NCBI RefSeq assembly: GCF_029894335.1 | Contig: NZ_JARXZC010000004.1 | Span: 1-64,000 of the forward strand | Direction: 5' to 3' | DNA length: 64,000 nt | Source: Kitasatospora sp. MAP5-34 | GTDB taxonomy: Bacteria; Actinomycetota; Actinomycetes; Streptomycetales; Streptomycetaceae | In this document: piece after piece, positions 40,404-49,725 of the stretch | Numbering within the stretch: position 1 is the first letter of the stretch | Layout: each line of letters begins with the position of its first letter | Notes under the pieces: model-generated | The model's database searches: none | Told to the model about the DNA's origin: nothing | The model's input: only the letters and a program-made list of their open reading frames with translations | Translations under genes and position numbers: made by a program

Positions 40404-42035
40404 ATGCCTGTAGCCACCCGCGTTCGCTGGGCCGTGATCGCTGCGACGTCCGTGGCCCTGGTGGCCACCGGTTGCAGCAGCAGTAGTAGCAGTAGTTCGG
40501 GGACGAATGCGAACGGTGTGGTCCAGGCATGGTGGGGTGACCCGCAGAACCCGCTCGAACCGGTGAACACCAACGAGGTCAACGGTGGCGCCGTCCTCAA
40601 CATGATCTTCACCGGCCTGGTCTCCTACGATCCGAAGACCAGCAAGGCCAGCAACGCCAATGCCGACTCGATCACCTCGACCGACCAGCAGAACTGGACT
40701 GTGAAGCTGAAGCCGGGCTGGAAGTTCAGCGACGGCACCACGGTGACCGCCAGCTCCTACGTGGACGCCTGGAACTACGGCGCGCTGGTCACCAACAAAC
40801 AGGTCAACGCGAGCTTCTTCCAGTACGTCCAGGGTTACAACGACGTGGCGCCCCCGACCGGCGCGCCCACCGCCCAGACCATGTCGGGCCTCAAGGTCGT
40901 CGATGACAACACCTTCACCGTCGCGCTGAGCCAGAAGTTCTCGACCTGGCCGCAGACCCTCGGCTACTCGGCGTACTACCCGGTGCCCAAGAGCTTCTTC
41001 ACCGACCACGCGGCGTACCTCAACAAGCCGGTCGGCAACGGCCCGTACCTGATCCAGTCCTGGACCAGGAGCCAGAAGATGCAGCTGCGGCCCAACACGG
41101 CCTACAGCGGCACCAACAAGCCGAAGAACGGTGGCATCGACCTCAAGGTCTACACCGACACCAACGCGGCCTACGCCGACCTGCAGTCGGGCAACCTGGA
41201 CCTCGACAACGGCATCCCGAACAGCGCGCTGAAGACGATCCAGACCGACCTGAACGGCCGGTACATCAACGAGCCCGCCGGCATCATCCAGACTATCTCC
41301 TTCCCGCTGTACCAGGTGGACTGGAACACGGACAACGCGAAGCTGGTCCGCCAGGGGATCTCGATGGCGATCGACCGGGCCACCATCACCAAGGTCGTCT
41401 TCACCAGCACCCGCACCCCCGCCACGGACTGGACCTCGCCGGTGCTCGGCGACGCCGGTGGTTACAAGGCGGGGCTCTGCGGCTCGGTCTGCAACTTCGA
41501 CGCGGCCAAGGCCAAGCAGCTGATCCAGCAGGGCGGCGGCATCCCCGGCGGCCAGCTGACGATCAGCTACAACGCCGACGGCCCGCACAAGGAGTGGGTC
41601 GACGCGGTCTGCAACAGCATCAACAACGCGATGGGCGACACCAAGTCCTGCGTCGGCCGCCCGGTCGGCACCTTCGCGGACTTCCGCAACCAGGTCACCA
41701 CCAAGCAGATGACCGGCGCGTTCCGGACCGGCTGGCAGATGGACTACCCGCTGATCCAGGACTTCCTCCAGCCCGTTTACACCACCGGCGCCTCCTCCAA
41801 CGACTCGCACTACAGCAACGCGCAGTTCGACGCCCTGGTGAGCAAGGCCAACGCCGACGCGGACGTGACGCAGTCGGTCACCGACTTCCAGACCGCCGAG
41901 AAGATGCTCGCCACCGACCTGCCCGCCATCCCGCTCTGGTACCAGAACGGCACCGCCGGCTGGTCCTCCAAGGTCTCCAACGTGATGTTGGACCCGTTCA
42001 GCGTCCCGGTCTACTCCGAGATCACCGTCAAGTAG
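40404..42035 (+). CDS. Operon 2 oligopeptide-binding lipoprotein
   Basis: This 543-residue family 5 binding lipoprotein has a signal peptide ending LVATGC, followed by an uninterrupted run of serines encoded by AGC/AGT triplets. Fold hallmarks are WWGDPQNPLEPVNTNEVNGG, KPGWKFSDGTTVTASSYVDAWNY, VGNGPYLIQSWTRSQ, VRQGISMAIDRATITK and YNADGPHKEWVDAVCNSINN. The ATG at 40404 follows GAGGAGGG. It heads operon 2 and is much more diverged from binding protein 1 than the ATPases are from each other. Confidence 0.94.
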   Translation: MPVATRVRWAVIAATSVALVATGCSSSSSSSSGTNANGVVQAWWGDPQNPLEPVNTNEVNGGAVLNMIFTGLVSYDPKTSKASNANADSITSTDQQNWTVKLKPGWKFSDGTTVTASSYVDAWNYGALVTNKQVNASFFQYVQGYNDVAPPTGAPTAQTMSGLKVVDDNTFTVALSQKFSTWPQTLGYSAYYPVPKSFFTDHAAYLNKPVGNGPYLIQSWTRSQKMQLRPNTAYSGTNKPKNGGIDLKVYTDTNAAYADLQSGNLDLDNGIPNSALKTIQTDLNGRYINEPAGIIQTISFPLYQVDWNTDNAKLVRQGISMAIDRATITKVVFTSTRTPATDWTSPVLGDAGGYKAGLCGSVCNFDAAKAKQLIQQGGGIPGGQLTISYNADGPHKEWVDAVCNSINNAMGDTKSCVGRPVGTFADFRNQVTTKQMTGAFRTGWQMDYPLIQDFLQPVYTTGASSNDSHYSNAQFDALVSKANADADVTQSVTDFQTAEKMLATDLPAIPLWYQNGTAGWSSKVSNVMLDPFSVPVYSEITVK

Positions 42036-42041
42036 TCGGCG

Positions 42042-42075
42042 GCCGGGGCCGGCCCTTCCCGGGGCCGGCCCCGGC
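42042..42075 (+). terminator. Intra-operon hairpin after binding protein 2
   Basis: Perfect 14-bp arms GCCGGGGCCGGCCC (42042-42055) and complement (42062-42075) begin 7 nt after the stop. It is probably an attenuator or mRNA-stabilising structure between binding protein and permease. Confidence 0.8.
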
Positions 42076-42102
42076 TCGACCGACGGTTCACTGGAGGTTC
42101 GT

Positions 42103-43026
42103 ATGGGACGCTACGTCCTCAGACGGCTGCTCCAAATGATCCCGGTGTTCATCGGGACCACCTTCCTGATCTTCGTGATGGTCCACGCACTGGGCGACCC
42201 GGTCAACGCGCTCTTCGGCGACAAGGCACCGGACCCGGCCGTCGCGGCCCAGATCCGGGCCCAGTACAACCTGAACGACCCGCTCTGGCTCCAGTACGTC
42301 AAGTACATGGGCAATCTGTTCCGCTGGGACTTCGGGACCACCTTCAGCGGCCAGACCGTCACCTCGCTGCTCGCCACCGCCTACCCGGCCACGCTCAAGC
42401 TCACGGCGGTGGCCTTCACCATCGAGGTGGTCTTCGGCATCGGCTTCGGCCTGATCAGCGGCCTGCGCCGGGGCGGGGTGGCCGACAACAGCGTGCTGAT
42501 CCTCACCCTGGTGGTCATCTCGATCCCCACCTTCGTCACCGGCTACGTGCTGCAGTACCTGATCGGCGTGAAGTGGGGCATCGTGCCCGCGACGGCGGGC
42601 GACCCCCTGACGCTGCAGTCGCTGTTGCTGCCAGGCATCGTGCTGGCCTCGGTCTCGCTCGCCTACGTCGCCCGGCTCACCCGGACCACCGTCGCGGAGA
42701 ACTCCAAGGCCGACTACGTACGGACCGCGACGGCCAAGGGCCTGCCGCGCCGCCGCGTGGTGATCAACCACCTGCTGCGCAACTCGCTCATCCCGGTGGT
42801 CACCTTCCTCGGCACCGACCTCGGTGCGCTGATGGGTGGTGCGCTGGTCACCGAGCGCATCTTCAACATCCACGGTGTGGGTTTCTACCTGTACCAGGGG
42901 ATCGTCCGCCAGAACAGCAACACCGTGGTGGGCTTCGTGACCATCCTGGTCATCGTCTTCCTGGCGGCCAACCTGCTCGTCGACCTGCTCTACGCGGTCC
43001 TGGACCCGAGGATCCGTTATGCCTGA
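42103..43026 (+). CDS. Operon 2 peptide ABC transporter permease (DppB-like)
   Basis: This 307-residue permease has MGRYVLRRLLQMIPVFIGTTFLIFVMVHALGDPVNALFGDKAPDP at the N-terminus, six helices and the EAA loop KADYVRTATAKGLPRRRVVINHLLRNSLIPVVTFLGTDLGALMGGALVTE. GGAGG lies 8 nt upstream of the ATG. It overlaps the next permease by 8 nt, exactly as in operon 1. Confidence 0.94.
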   Translation: MGRYVLRRLLQMIPVFIGTTFLIFVMVHALGDPVNALFGDKAPDPAVAAQIRAQYNLNDPLWLQYVKYMGNLFRWDFGTTFSGQTVTSLLATAYPATLKLTAVAFTIEVVFGIGFGLISGLRRGGVADNSVLILTLVVISIPTFVTGYVLQYLIGVKWGIVPATAGDPLTLQSLLLPGIVLASVSLAYVARLTRTTVAENSKADYVRTATAKGLPRRRVVINHLLRNSLIPVVTFLGTDLGALMGGALVTERIFNIHGVGFYLYQGIVRQNSNTVVGFVTILVIVFLAANLLVDLLYAVLDPRIRYA

Positions 43027-44047
43027 TCAGGACAAGTACAACGAGGCCGACCCGCTCTCCGAGGCCGGTACGGGCGAGGAGGAGATGCCGAGTGCGGTGG
43101 AGAGCCGCACCTTCGACCTCGGCACCATGGAGGGCCAGAGTTTAATCAAAGCCGAACGGCTGGCGGACCACCCGGAGACACCCGCGATCGAGGACCGGGT
43201 CGTCGCGCGCAGCCTCTGGCAGGACGCCTGGCGGGACCTGCGGCGGAACCCGATCTTCATCATCTCCGGACTGCTGATCATCTTCCTGGTCGTCATGGCG
43301 ATCTGGCCCGGCCTATTCACCTCGACCGACCCGCTCAAGTGCGACCTGTCGAAGTCCCAGCAGGGCGCCGAGTCGGGGCACCCCTTCGGTTTCGACACCC
43401 AGGGCTGCGACGTCTACTCCCGTACGGTGCACGGCGCCCGCGCCTCCATCACGGTGGGCGTCTGCGCCACGGCGGGAGCCGCGCTGACCGGCACCGTGCT
43501 GGGCGGCCTGGCCGGCTTCTTCGGCGGCTGGCTCGACTCGGTGGTCTCGCGGATCGCCGACATCTTCTTCGGCATCCCGATCCTGCTCGGCGGCCTGGTC
43601 TTCCTCTCCGTGATTCCCAGCCAGTCGATCTGGATCGTGGTGGCGTTCATCGTGGTCCTCGGCTGGCCGCAGCTGGCCCGCATCGGCCGAGGCGCCGTCA
43701 TCACGGCCAAACAGCAGGACTACGTCACGGCGGCCCGGGCACTGGGCGCCGGGAACGCCCGGCTGATGCTGCGCCACATCCTGCCCAACGCGGTCGCGCC
43801 GATCATCGTCGTCGCCACCATCGCGCTCGGCACCTACATCGCGCTGGAGGCGACGCTGAGCTTCCTCGGTGTGGGACTCAAACCGCCCACGGTCTCCTGG
43901 GGCATCGACATCTCCTCGGCTGCGGACACCTTCCGCAACGCGCCGCACATGCTGCTCTACCCGGCCGGGGCGCTCAGCCTCACCGTGCTGGCGTTCATCA
44001 TGCTCGGCGACGCGGTGCGCGACGCTCTCGACCCCAAGCTGCGCTGA
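43019..44047 (+). CDS. Operon 2 peptide ABC transporter permease (DppC-like)
   Basis: This 342-residue permease has an acidic cytoplasmic N-terminus of about 75 residues, longer than in operon 1, then an N-terminal helix (NPIFIISGLLIIFLVVMAIWPGLFTSTDPLKCD) and the EAA loop AKQQDYVTAARALGAGNARLMLRHILPNAVAPIIVV. It is separated from the ATPase gene by 91 nt, a larger gap than in operon 1. The terminal bases coding EFIMLGDAVRDALDPKLR-type residues are nearly identical to the operon 1 copy. Confidence 0.94.
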   Translation: MPDQDKYNEADPLSEAGTGEEEMPSAVESRTFDLGTMEGQSLIKAERLADHPETPAIEDRVVARSLWQDAWRDLRRNPIFIISGLLIIFLVVMAIWPGLFTSTDPLKCDLSKSQQGAESGHPFGFDTQGCDVYSRTVHGARASITVGVCATAGAALTGTVLGGLAGFFGGWLDSVVSRIADIFFGIPILLGGLVFLSVIPSQSIWIVVAFIVVLGWPQLARIGRGAVITAKQQDYVTAARALGAGNARLMLRHILPNAVAPIIVVATIALGTYIALEATLSFLGVGLKPPTVSWGIDISSAADTFRNAPHMLLYPAGALSLTVLAFIMLGDAVRDALDPKLR

Positions 44048-44138
44048 CCGGCAAACGCTGACCGGCAGGCGTTGACCACCCGGGTCGACCATCCGGCGCT
44101 GATCCCCAAGTTGAGCCCGTATCAGTGAGAGAGGTGCC

Positions 44139-45203
44139 ATGAGTACCAGTGTGAGCAGCGCGTCGGCCGGCTCCCGGGCGGACACCGTCGACTCATCGGA
44201 CGCGCCGCTGCTCCAGGTCAACGACCTGCACGTGGAGTTCCGGACCAGGGACGGCGTGGCCAAGGCCGTCAACGGGGTGGACTACTCCGTCCGGGCGGGC
44301 GAGACGCTCGCGGTGCTTGGTGAGTCGGGCTCCGGCAAGTCCGTGACCGCGCAGGCCATCATGGGCATCCTGGACAGCCCGCCCGGCCACATCACCGGTG
44401 GCGAGATCATCTTCAAGGGCCGTGACCTGCTCAAGCTGGGCTCGGAGGACCGCCGCCAGATCCGGGGCGCCCAGATGGCGATGATCTTCCAGGACGCGCT
44501 GTCCTCGCTCAACCCGGTGCACACCGTGGGCGCCCAGCTCGGCGAGATGTACCGGGTGCACAAGGGCTCCTCCCGGAAGGAGGCCACGGCCAAGGCGATC
44601 GAACTGATGGACCGGGTCCGGATCCCGGCCGCGAAGGACCGGGTGAACGACTACCCGCACCAGTTCTCCGGTGGTATGCGGCAGCGCATCATGATCGCGA
44701 TGGCGCTGGCCCTGGAGCCGGACCTGATCATCGCGGACGAGCCCACCACAGCCCTGGACGTGACCGTCCAGGCGCAGGTGATGGACCTGCTGGCGGAGCT
44801 TCAGGCCGAGTACCACATGGGTCTGATCCTGATCACCCACGACCTCGGCGTGGTCGCCGACGTCGCGGACAAGATCGCGGTGATGTACGCGGGCCGGATC
44901 GTCGAGACCGCCCCCGTCGGCGAGCTCTACGCCCGCCCGGCGCACCCGTACACCCGGGGGCTGCTGGACTCCATCCCGCGCCTGGACCAGAAGGGCCAGG
45001 AGCTCTACGCGATCAAGGGCCTGCCCCCGAACCTGCTGCACATCCCGGCCGGCTGCGCGTTCAACCCACGCTGTCCACGGGCCCAGGAGATCTGCCGGCA
45101 GGAGGTCCCCCGGCTCTTTCAGGTGACCGAGAACGACGGGACCGAGCTGGCGGGCCGGGGCAGTGCCTGCTTCTTCTGGAAGGAGACCCTCAATGGTGAG
45201 TAA
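44139..45203 (+). CDS. Operon 2 peptide ABC transporter ATPase (DppD-like)
   Basis: This 354-residue ATPase has Walker [10 protein letters not shown]-loop [20 protein letters not shown] signature, Walker [17 protein letters not shown] switch and a C-terminal cysteine motif (GCAFNPRC). Bases 44648-44917 are almost identical to operon 1. Its last 11 nt overlap the next gene. Confidence 0.95.
   Translation: MSTSVSSASAGSRADTVDSSDAPLLQVNDLHVEFRTRDGVAKAVNGVDYSVRAGETLAVLGESGSGKSVTAQAIMGILDSPPGHITGGEIIFKGRDLLKLGSEDRRQIRGAQMAMIFQDALSSLNPVHTVGAQLGEMYRVHKGSSRKEATAKAIELMDRVRIPAAKDRVNDYPHQFSGGMRQRIMIAMALALEPDLIIADEPTTALDVTVQAQVMDLLAELQAEYHMGLILITHDLGVVADVADKIAVMYAGRIVETAPVGELYARPAHPYTRGLLDSIPRLDQKGQELYAIKGLPPNLLHIPAGCAFNPRCPRAQEICRQEVPRLFQVTENDGTELAGRGSACFFWKETLNGE
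44648..44917 (+). repeat. Converted block, DppD-like gene copy 2
   Basis: Partner of 38692-38961: 270 bp with two mismatches (44750, 44849). Confidence 0.9.
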
Positions 45204-46314
45204 CGGGTCAAGCGCGCTGGGCGCGGCGGTGCCGGAGGAGATCGCGTTCGCGCAGAAGGTGGCGCCGGGCGAACCGATCCTCGAAGTCCGCGACCTGGTC
45301 AAGCACTTCCCGCTGACCAAGGGCGTCGTGTTCCGTAAGCTGGTCGGGGCGGTCAAGGCGGTCGACGGCGTCTCCTTCGACCTGATCCAGGGTGAGACGC
45401 TGGGCATCGTCGGTGAGTCGGGCTGCGGAAAGTCGACGCTCGCCAAGGTGCTGATGAACCTGGAGCCCGCGACGAGCGGCTCGGTGAAGTACAAGGGCGA
45501 GGAGATCTCCAGGCTCTCGGGCGCCGCGCTGAAGGCCGTCCGCCGTAACATCCAGATGGTCTTCCAGGACCCGTACACCTCGCTGAACCCCCGGATGACG
45601 GTCGGTGACATCATCGGTGAGCCGTACGAGATCCACCCCGAGGTGGCGCCGAAGGGCGAGCGGCGCAGGGCGGTGCAGGATCTGCTGGACGTGGTCGGGC
45701 TGAACCCGGAGTACATCAACCGGTACCCGCACCAGTTCTCCGGCGGCCAGCGGCAGCGGATCGGCATCGCGCGCGGTCTGGCGCTCAAGCCGGAGATCAT
45801 CATCTGCGACGAGCCGGTCTCCGCGCTGGACGTCTCGGTGCAGGCCCAGGTGATCAACCTGCTCGACCGGCTGCAGAAGGACTTCGAGCTGTCGTACATG
45901 TTCATCGCGCACGACCTCTCGATCGTCCGGCACATCTCCGACCGGGTCGGCGTGATGTACCTCGGCAAGATGGTCGAGATCGGCAGCGATCTGGAGATCT
46001 ACGACCACGCGACCCACCCGTACACCCAGGCCCTGCTGTCCGCCGTCCCGGTGCCGGACCCGTCGCAGCGGGAGGCCCGGGACCGGATCGTGCTGGAGGG
46101 CGACGTCCCGTCACCCGCGAACCCGCCGTCCGGCTGCCGGTTCCGGACCCGGTGCTGGAAGGCCCAGGAGAAGTGCACGCTGGAGGAGCCGCTCCTCATC
46201 GTGCGGCCGGGGCTCCAGCGGCTCGCGGCCCATGACTCTGCCTGCCACTTCGCCGAGGAGCGGGAGGTCGAGCTGACGGCGGAGGAGCGGCAGCAGCGAC
46301 CTGCCGACGAATAG
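45193..46314 (+). CDS. Operon 2 peptide ABC transporter ATPase (DppF-like)
   Basis: This 373-residue ATPase has an N-terminal extension of about 30 residues ([22 protein letters not shown]) not present in operon 1. It then has Walker A GESGCGKS, MVFQDPYTSLNP, FSGGQRQR, IIICDEPVSALDVS, IAHD and GCRFRTRCW. Bases 45505-46062 are about 99% identical to operon 1. The ATG at 45193 overlaps the previous stop. It is convergent with operon 3, with a 22-bp terminator between. Confidence 0.95.
   Translation: MVSNGSSALGAAVPEEIAFAQKVAPGEPILEVRDLVKHFPLTKGVVFRKLVGAVKAVDGVSFDLIQGETLGIVGESGCGKSTLAKVLMNLEPATSGSVKYKGEEISRLSGAALKAVRRNIQMVFQDPYTSLNPRMTVGDIIGEPYEIHPEVAPKGERRRAVQDLLDVVGLNPEYINRYPHQFSGGQRQRIGIARGLALKPEIIICDEPVSALDVSVQAQVINLLDRLQKDFELSYMFIAHDLSIVRHISDRVGVMYLGKMVEIGSDLEIYDHATHPYTQALLSAVPVPDPSQREARDRIVLEGDVPSPANPPSGCRFRTRCWKAQEKCTLEEPLLIVRPGLQRLAAHDSACHFAEEREVELTAEERQQRPADE
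45505..46062 (+). repeat. Converted block, DppF-like gene copy 2
   Basis: Partner of 39480-40037: 558 bp with three mismatches seen by eye. Confidence 0.9.
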
Positions 46315-46362
46315 CCGGTTCTACTGCGGACCGGCTGCACTGCAACCGCCTGCACTGCAAAA

Positions 46363-46414
46363 GGGTGCGAGGCCCTGCTTGACGGCTCAGTTCGTCAAGC
46401 AGGGCCTCGCACCC
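46363..46414. terminator. Bidirectional terminator between operons 2 and 3
   Basis: Perfect 22-bp arms (46363-46384 and 46393-46414; left begins GGGTGCGAGG) with an 8-nt loop separate converging operons. Two CTGCACTGCAA repeats precede it. Confidence 0.95.
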
Positions 46415-46428
46415 GTGTCGGGGTCGCC

Positions 46429-47490
46429 TCAGACCGCAGCGGGCGCAGCCGCGAGGCCGCCGTCCTCCGGGAAGTGGCAGGCGGTGAGGTGGCCGTCCAG
46501 GTTGCCGGAGAGCTGGACGAGCGGGGGCTCCTCCGTGGCGCACTTCTCCTGGGCCTTCCAGCAGCGGGTGCGGAACCGGCAGCCCGACGGCGGGTTGATC
46601 GGCGAGGGGACGTCGCCGACCAGGCGGATGCGCTCGCGGTCGTCGTCCGGGTCGGCCTCGGGGACGGCGGAGAGCAGCGCGTGGGTGTACGGGTGCCGGG
46701 GGCTCTCGTACAGCGACTGGCGGTCGGCGATCTCGACGATCTTGCCGAGGTACATCACCGCGACGCGCTGCGAGAAGTGCCGGACGATCGCCAGGTCGTG
46801 CGCGATGAACAGGAACGCGATGCCGAGGTCCTTCTGCAGCTGCTGCAGCAGGTTGACGACCTGGGCCTGGATCGAGACGTCCAGCGCGGAGACCGGCTCG
46901 TCGGCCACGATCAGTTTCGGCGAGAGCGAGAGCGCGCGGGCGACGCCGATGCGCTGGCGCTGGCCGCCGGAGAACTCGTGCGGGAAGCGGTTGTAGTGCT
47001 CCGGGTTGAGACCGACGGTCTCCAGGAGCTCCTGGACCTTCTTCTGGATGCCGCCGGGCGGGTTGATGCCGTTGATCTCCATCGGCGCGCCGATGATGGC
47101 ACCGACGGTCTGCCGGGGGTTCAGCGAGGAGTACGGGTCCTGGAAGATCATCTGGATCTCGGACCGGATCGGCGCCAGCTGCTTGCGTCCGGCGTGCGAG
47201 ATGTCCTGGCCGGCGTACGTGATGGTGCCGGCGGTCGGCTCGTACAGCCGGGTGACCAGTCGACCGAGGGTCGACTTGCCGCAGCCGGACTCGCCCACCA
47301 GGCCGACCGACTCGTTGGCGTGCACGGTCAGGTCGACGCCGTCGACCGCGTGCACGGCGCCGACCTGGCGCTTGAAGAGGAAGCCGTCCATCACCGGGAA
47401 GTGCTTCTGCAGCCCGGAGAGCTGGAGCAGCGGCTCACCGATGGTCGGGGTGTGGCCATCGGTCTTGTCGAGGGTCAGTTCGTTGCTCAT
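46429..47490 (-). CDS. Operon 3 peptide ABC transporter ATPase (BldKE/DppF-like)
   Basis: This 353-residue ATPase is the last gene of the minus-strand operon. It has Walker A GESGCGKS, Q-loop MIFQDPYSSLNP, signature FSGGQRQR, Walker B LIVADEPVSALDVS, IAHD switch and C-terminal GCRFRTRCW with cysteines. It is clearly diverged from the operon 1 and 2 ATPases and shares no converted block with them. Gene order suggests the counterpart of BldKE. Confidence 0.95.
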   Translation of the reverse strand: MSNELTLDKTDGHTPTIGEPLLQLSGLQKHFPVMDGFLFKRQVGAVHAVDGVDLTVHANESVGLVGESGCGKSTLGRLVTRLYEPTAGTITYAGQDISHAGRKQLAPIRSEIQMIFQDPYSSLNPRQTVGAIIGAPMEINGINPPGGIQKKVQELLETVGLNPEHYNRFPHEFSGGQRQRIGVARALSLSPKLIVADEPVSALDVSIQAQVVNLLQQLQKDLGIAFLFIAHDLAIVRHFSQRVAVMYLGKIVEIADRQSLYESPRHPYTHALLSAVPEADPDDDRERIRLVGDVPSPINPPSGCRFRTRCWKAQEKCATEEPPLVQLSGNLDGHLTACHFPEDGGLAAAPAAV

Positions 47491-47509
47491 GGTGTGTAAC
47501 CGGTCCCTC

Positions 47510-48577
47510 TCAGCCGAGCCGCGGCTGGATCTGGTCGATGAAGATTTCCTGCTTCTGTCCGCTGGACAGGTGGCAGGCGGTGGCGTGTCCGGCCTCCGGG
47601 GCGAGCGGCGGGCGCTCGGTGGTGCACTTGCCGCCGATGACCTGCTCCAGGTGGTCGCACCGGGGGTTGAACGGGCAGCCGGTCGGCAGGTTGATCAGGC
47701 TCGGCGGAGTGCCGCGCACCGGGCGCAGCGGTACGCCGACCGGGCCGGTCAGGTTGGGCATCGAGGAGAGCAGGCCCCAGGTGTAGGGGTGCTGCGGAGC
47801 CTTGAGCACCTCGCGGACGGTGCCGCGCTCGACGGCCCGGCCCGCGTACATCACCATGATGTCCTTGGCGGTCTTGGCCACCACGCCGAGGTCGTGGGTG
47901 ATCAGGATGATCGCCGTGCCCATCTCCTGCTGGAGTTCCTTGAGCAGGTCGAGGATCTGGGCCTGGACGGTGACGTCCAGTGCGGTGGTCGGCTCGTCCG
48001 CGATGACCAGGGCCGGGTCGCAGACCAGCGACATGGCGATCATCGCGCGCTGGCGCATACCGCCGGAGAACTGGTGGGGGAAGTCGTCCACCCGCGTGGT
48101 CGGCTGCGGGATGCCGACCTTGGTCAGCATCTCGATCGAGCGGTCGCGGGCTTCCTTCTTGCTCGCACCGGTGTGCTTGCGGTAGGTCTCGCCGATCTGC
48201 GCGCCGATGGTGTGGAACGGCGAGAGCGCGGTCAGCGGGTCCTGGAAGATCATCGACATGGTGTGGCCCCGGAGCTTCTCCAGCTCCTTGTTGGGCGCAC
48301 CCACAAGCTCCTGGCCCGCGAGCTTGATCGAGCCGGTGATCTCGCTGTTGGCCGGGTTGTGCAGGCCGAGGATCGCCAGGTTGGTCACGGACTTGCCGGA
48401 GCCGGACTCGCCCACGATGCCGAGCGTGGTGCCACGCTCGACCTCGAACGAGAGGTTGTCCACGGCCCGGACCACGCCGTCCTCGGTGCGAAAGCGGACC
48501 GAGAGGTCGCGGACGGAGAGGAAGGACGAGCTACCGCCGGGGGCGGCCGTCTCCTCGGGCTTGGCCTGGGTGGTCAT
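47510..48577 (-). CDS. Operon 3 peptide ABC transporter ATPase (BldKD/DppD-like)
   Basis: This 355-residue ATPase has Walker [21 protein letters not shown], signature FSGGMRQR, Walker [19 protein letters not shown], and C-terminal GCPFNPRC with LSSGQKQEIFIDQI. The frame is open to 49063 but the ATG at 48577 (MTTQAKPEETAAPGG) is the sensible start. The next gene begins 19 nt after its stop. Confidence 0.95.
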   Translation of the reverse strand: MTTQAKPEETAAPGGSSSFLSVRDLSVRFRTEDGVVRAVDNLSFEVERGTTLGIVGESGSGKSVTNLAILGLHNPANSEITGSIKLAGQELVGAPNKELEKLRGHTMSMIFQDPLTALSPFHTIGAQIGETYRKHTGASKKEARDRSIEMLTKVGIPQPTTRVDDFPHQFSGGMRQRAMIAMSLVCDPALVIADEPTTALDVTVQAQILDLLKELQQEMGTAIILITHDLGVVAKTAKDIMVMYAGRAVERGTVREVLKAPQHPYTWGLLSSMPNLTGPVGVPLRPVRGTPPSLINLPTGCPFNPRCDHLEQVIGGKCTTERPPLAPEAGHATACHLSSGQKQEIFIDQIQPRLG

Positions 48578-48669
48578 GGACAGGGCTCCTCGGTGTGGTA
48601 CGTGAGGTCGTGGTACGTGGGGTCGGAACGGCGGGTCGGCCGGGGGTGTCGGCCAGAGGCGTCGGCCGG

Positions 48670-49650
48670 TCAGGCCAGCCGGATGCGCGGGTCGATGAGA
48701 GCGTACGCGGCGTCCACGACGATGTTCGAGACCACGATCAGGGTCGCGGCCACCATGGTGACACCGACCATCATCGACAGGTCGGACTGGCGGATCGAGT
48801 CGATCGACAGCTGGCCGAGGCCCTGCAGTCCGAAGGTGTTCTCGGTGATGATCGCGCCACCGAGCAGGACGCCGAGGTCGATGCCGAACACCGTGACGAT
48901 GGTGCCCATCGCGCCGCGCCAGGCGTAGCGCAGGAAGACCGAGCGGCCGGACATGCCCTTGGCCCGGGCTGTCCGCACGTAGTCCTCGGAGAGCTGCTCG
49001 ACCATCGAGGAGCGGGTCATCCGGGTGTAGTTGGCCGTCCAGATCAGCGAGAGCACGAGCCACGGAACGAGCAGGCCGGTGAACCAGCCGATCGGGTCCT
49101 GGGTGATCGGCACGTAGGCCGGCAGCTGCAGCCAGTTGGTGCTGTAGACGAGCGCCCAGAGTGCCAGCGGGCCGGCCACGTAGATCTGCAGGGAAGAGGC
49201 GATCAGCGAGGCCGAGCTGGCGATCTTGTCGGCGGGCTTGCCCTGCTTGTTGGCGGCGAGCATGCCGGTGCCGATACCGAAGATCAGGAAGATCACGGCC
49301 GAACCGACGGTCAGCGAGAGCGTGGTCGGGAAGCGGTCGATCAGGGTGTTGGTGATCATCTCCTGCTTGACGTACGAGTACCCGAAGCAGGGGGCGTTGC
49401 AGTAGCCGGCACCGCCGAAGTCACGGCCGGTGAAGATTCCGCTGAACCAGTGCCAGAACTGCAGCGGAACCGGCTGGTCGAGCTGCATGCTGTGGCGGAT
49501 CAGGGCCAGGTTCTCGGGGGTGCAGACCTTGCCGCAGGAGAGGCGCGCCGGGTCCGCCGGAATGGCGAAGAACAGCGCGAAGGTGACCATGCTGATGATC
49601 AGCAGGATGACGAGTGCGCCGAGGGAACGGCGGACGAGGAAACGGAGCAT
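48670..49650 (-). CDS. Operon 3 peptide ABC transporter permease (BldKC/DppB-like)
   Basis: This 326-residue permease has N-terminal helix LRFLVRRSLGALVILLIISMVTFALFFAIP and a periplasmic loop with four cysteines (LSCGKVC, YCNAPCFGYS), absent from the other two DppB-like permeases, which suggests disulfides. The EAA loop is SEDYVRTARAKGMSGRSVFLRYAWRGAMGTIVTVFGIDLGVLLGG. The ATG at 49650 lies downstream of an intra-operon hairpin. Confidence 0.94.
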   Translation of the reverse strand: MLRFLVRRSLGALVILLIISMVTFALFFAIPADPARLSCGKVCTPENLALIRHSMQLDQPVPLQFWHWFSGIFTGRDFGGAGYCNAPCFGYSYVKQEMITNTLIDRFPTTLSLTVGSAVIFLIFGIGTGMLAANKQGKPADKIASSASLIASSLQIYVAGPLALWALVYSTNWLQLPAYVPITQDPIGWFTGLLVPWLVLSLIWTANYTRMTRSSMVEQLSEDYVRTARAKGMSGRSVFLRYAWRGAMGTIVTVFGIDLGVLLGGAIITENTFGLQGLGQLSIDSIRQSDLSMMVGVTMVAATLIVVSNIVVDAAYALIDPRIRLA

Positions 49651-49725
49651 GGGTCGGGCTCTCCTGGTCGGGGCGCCGGCTGCGAGTGCGGTGGGCGGAG
49701 CAGGGCGGGGCGGTGGGGCCGGGCA

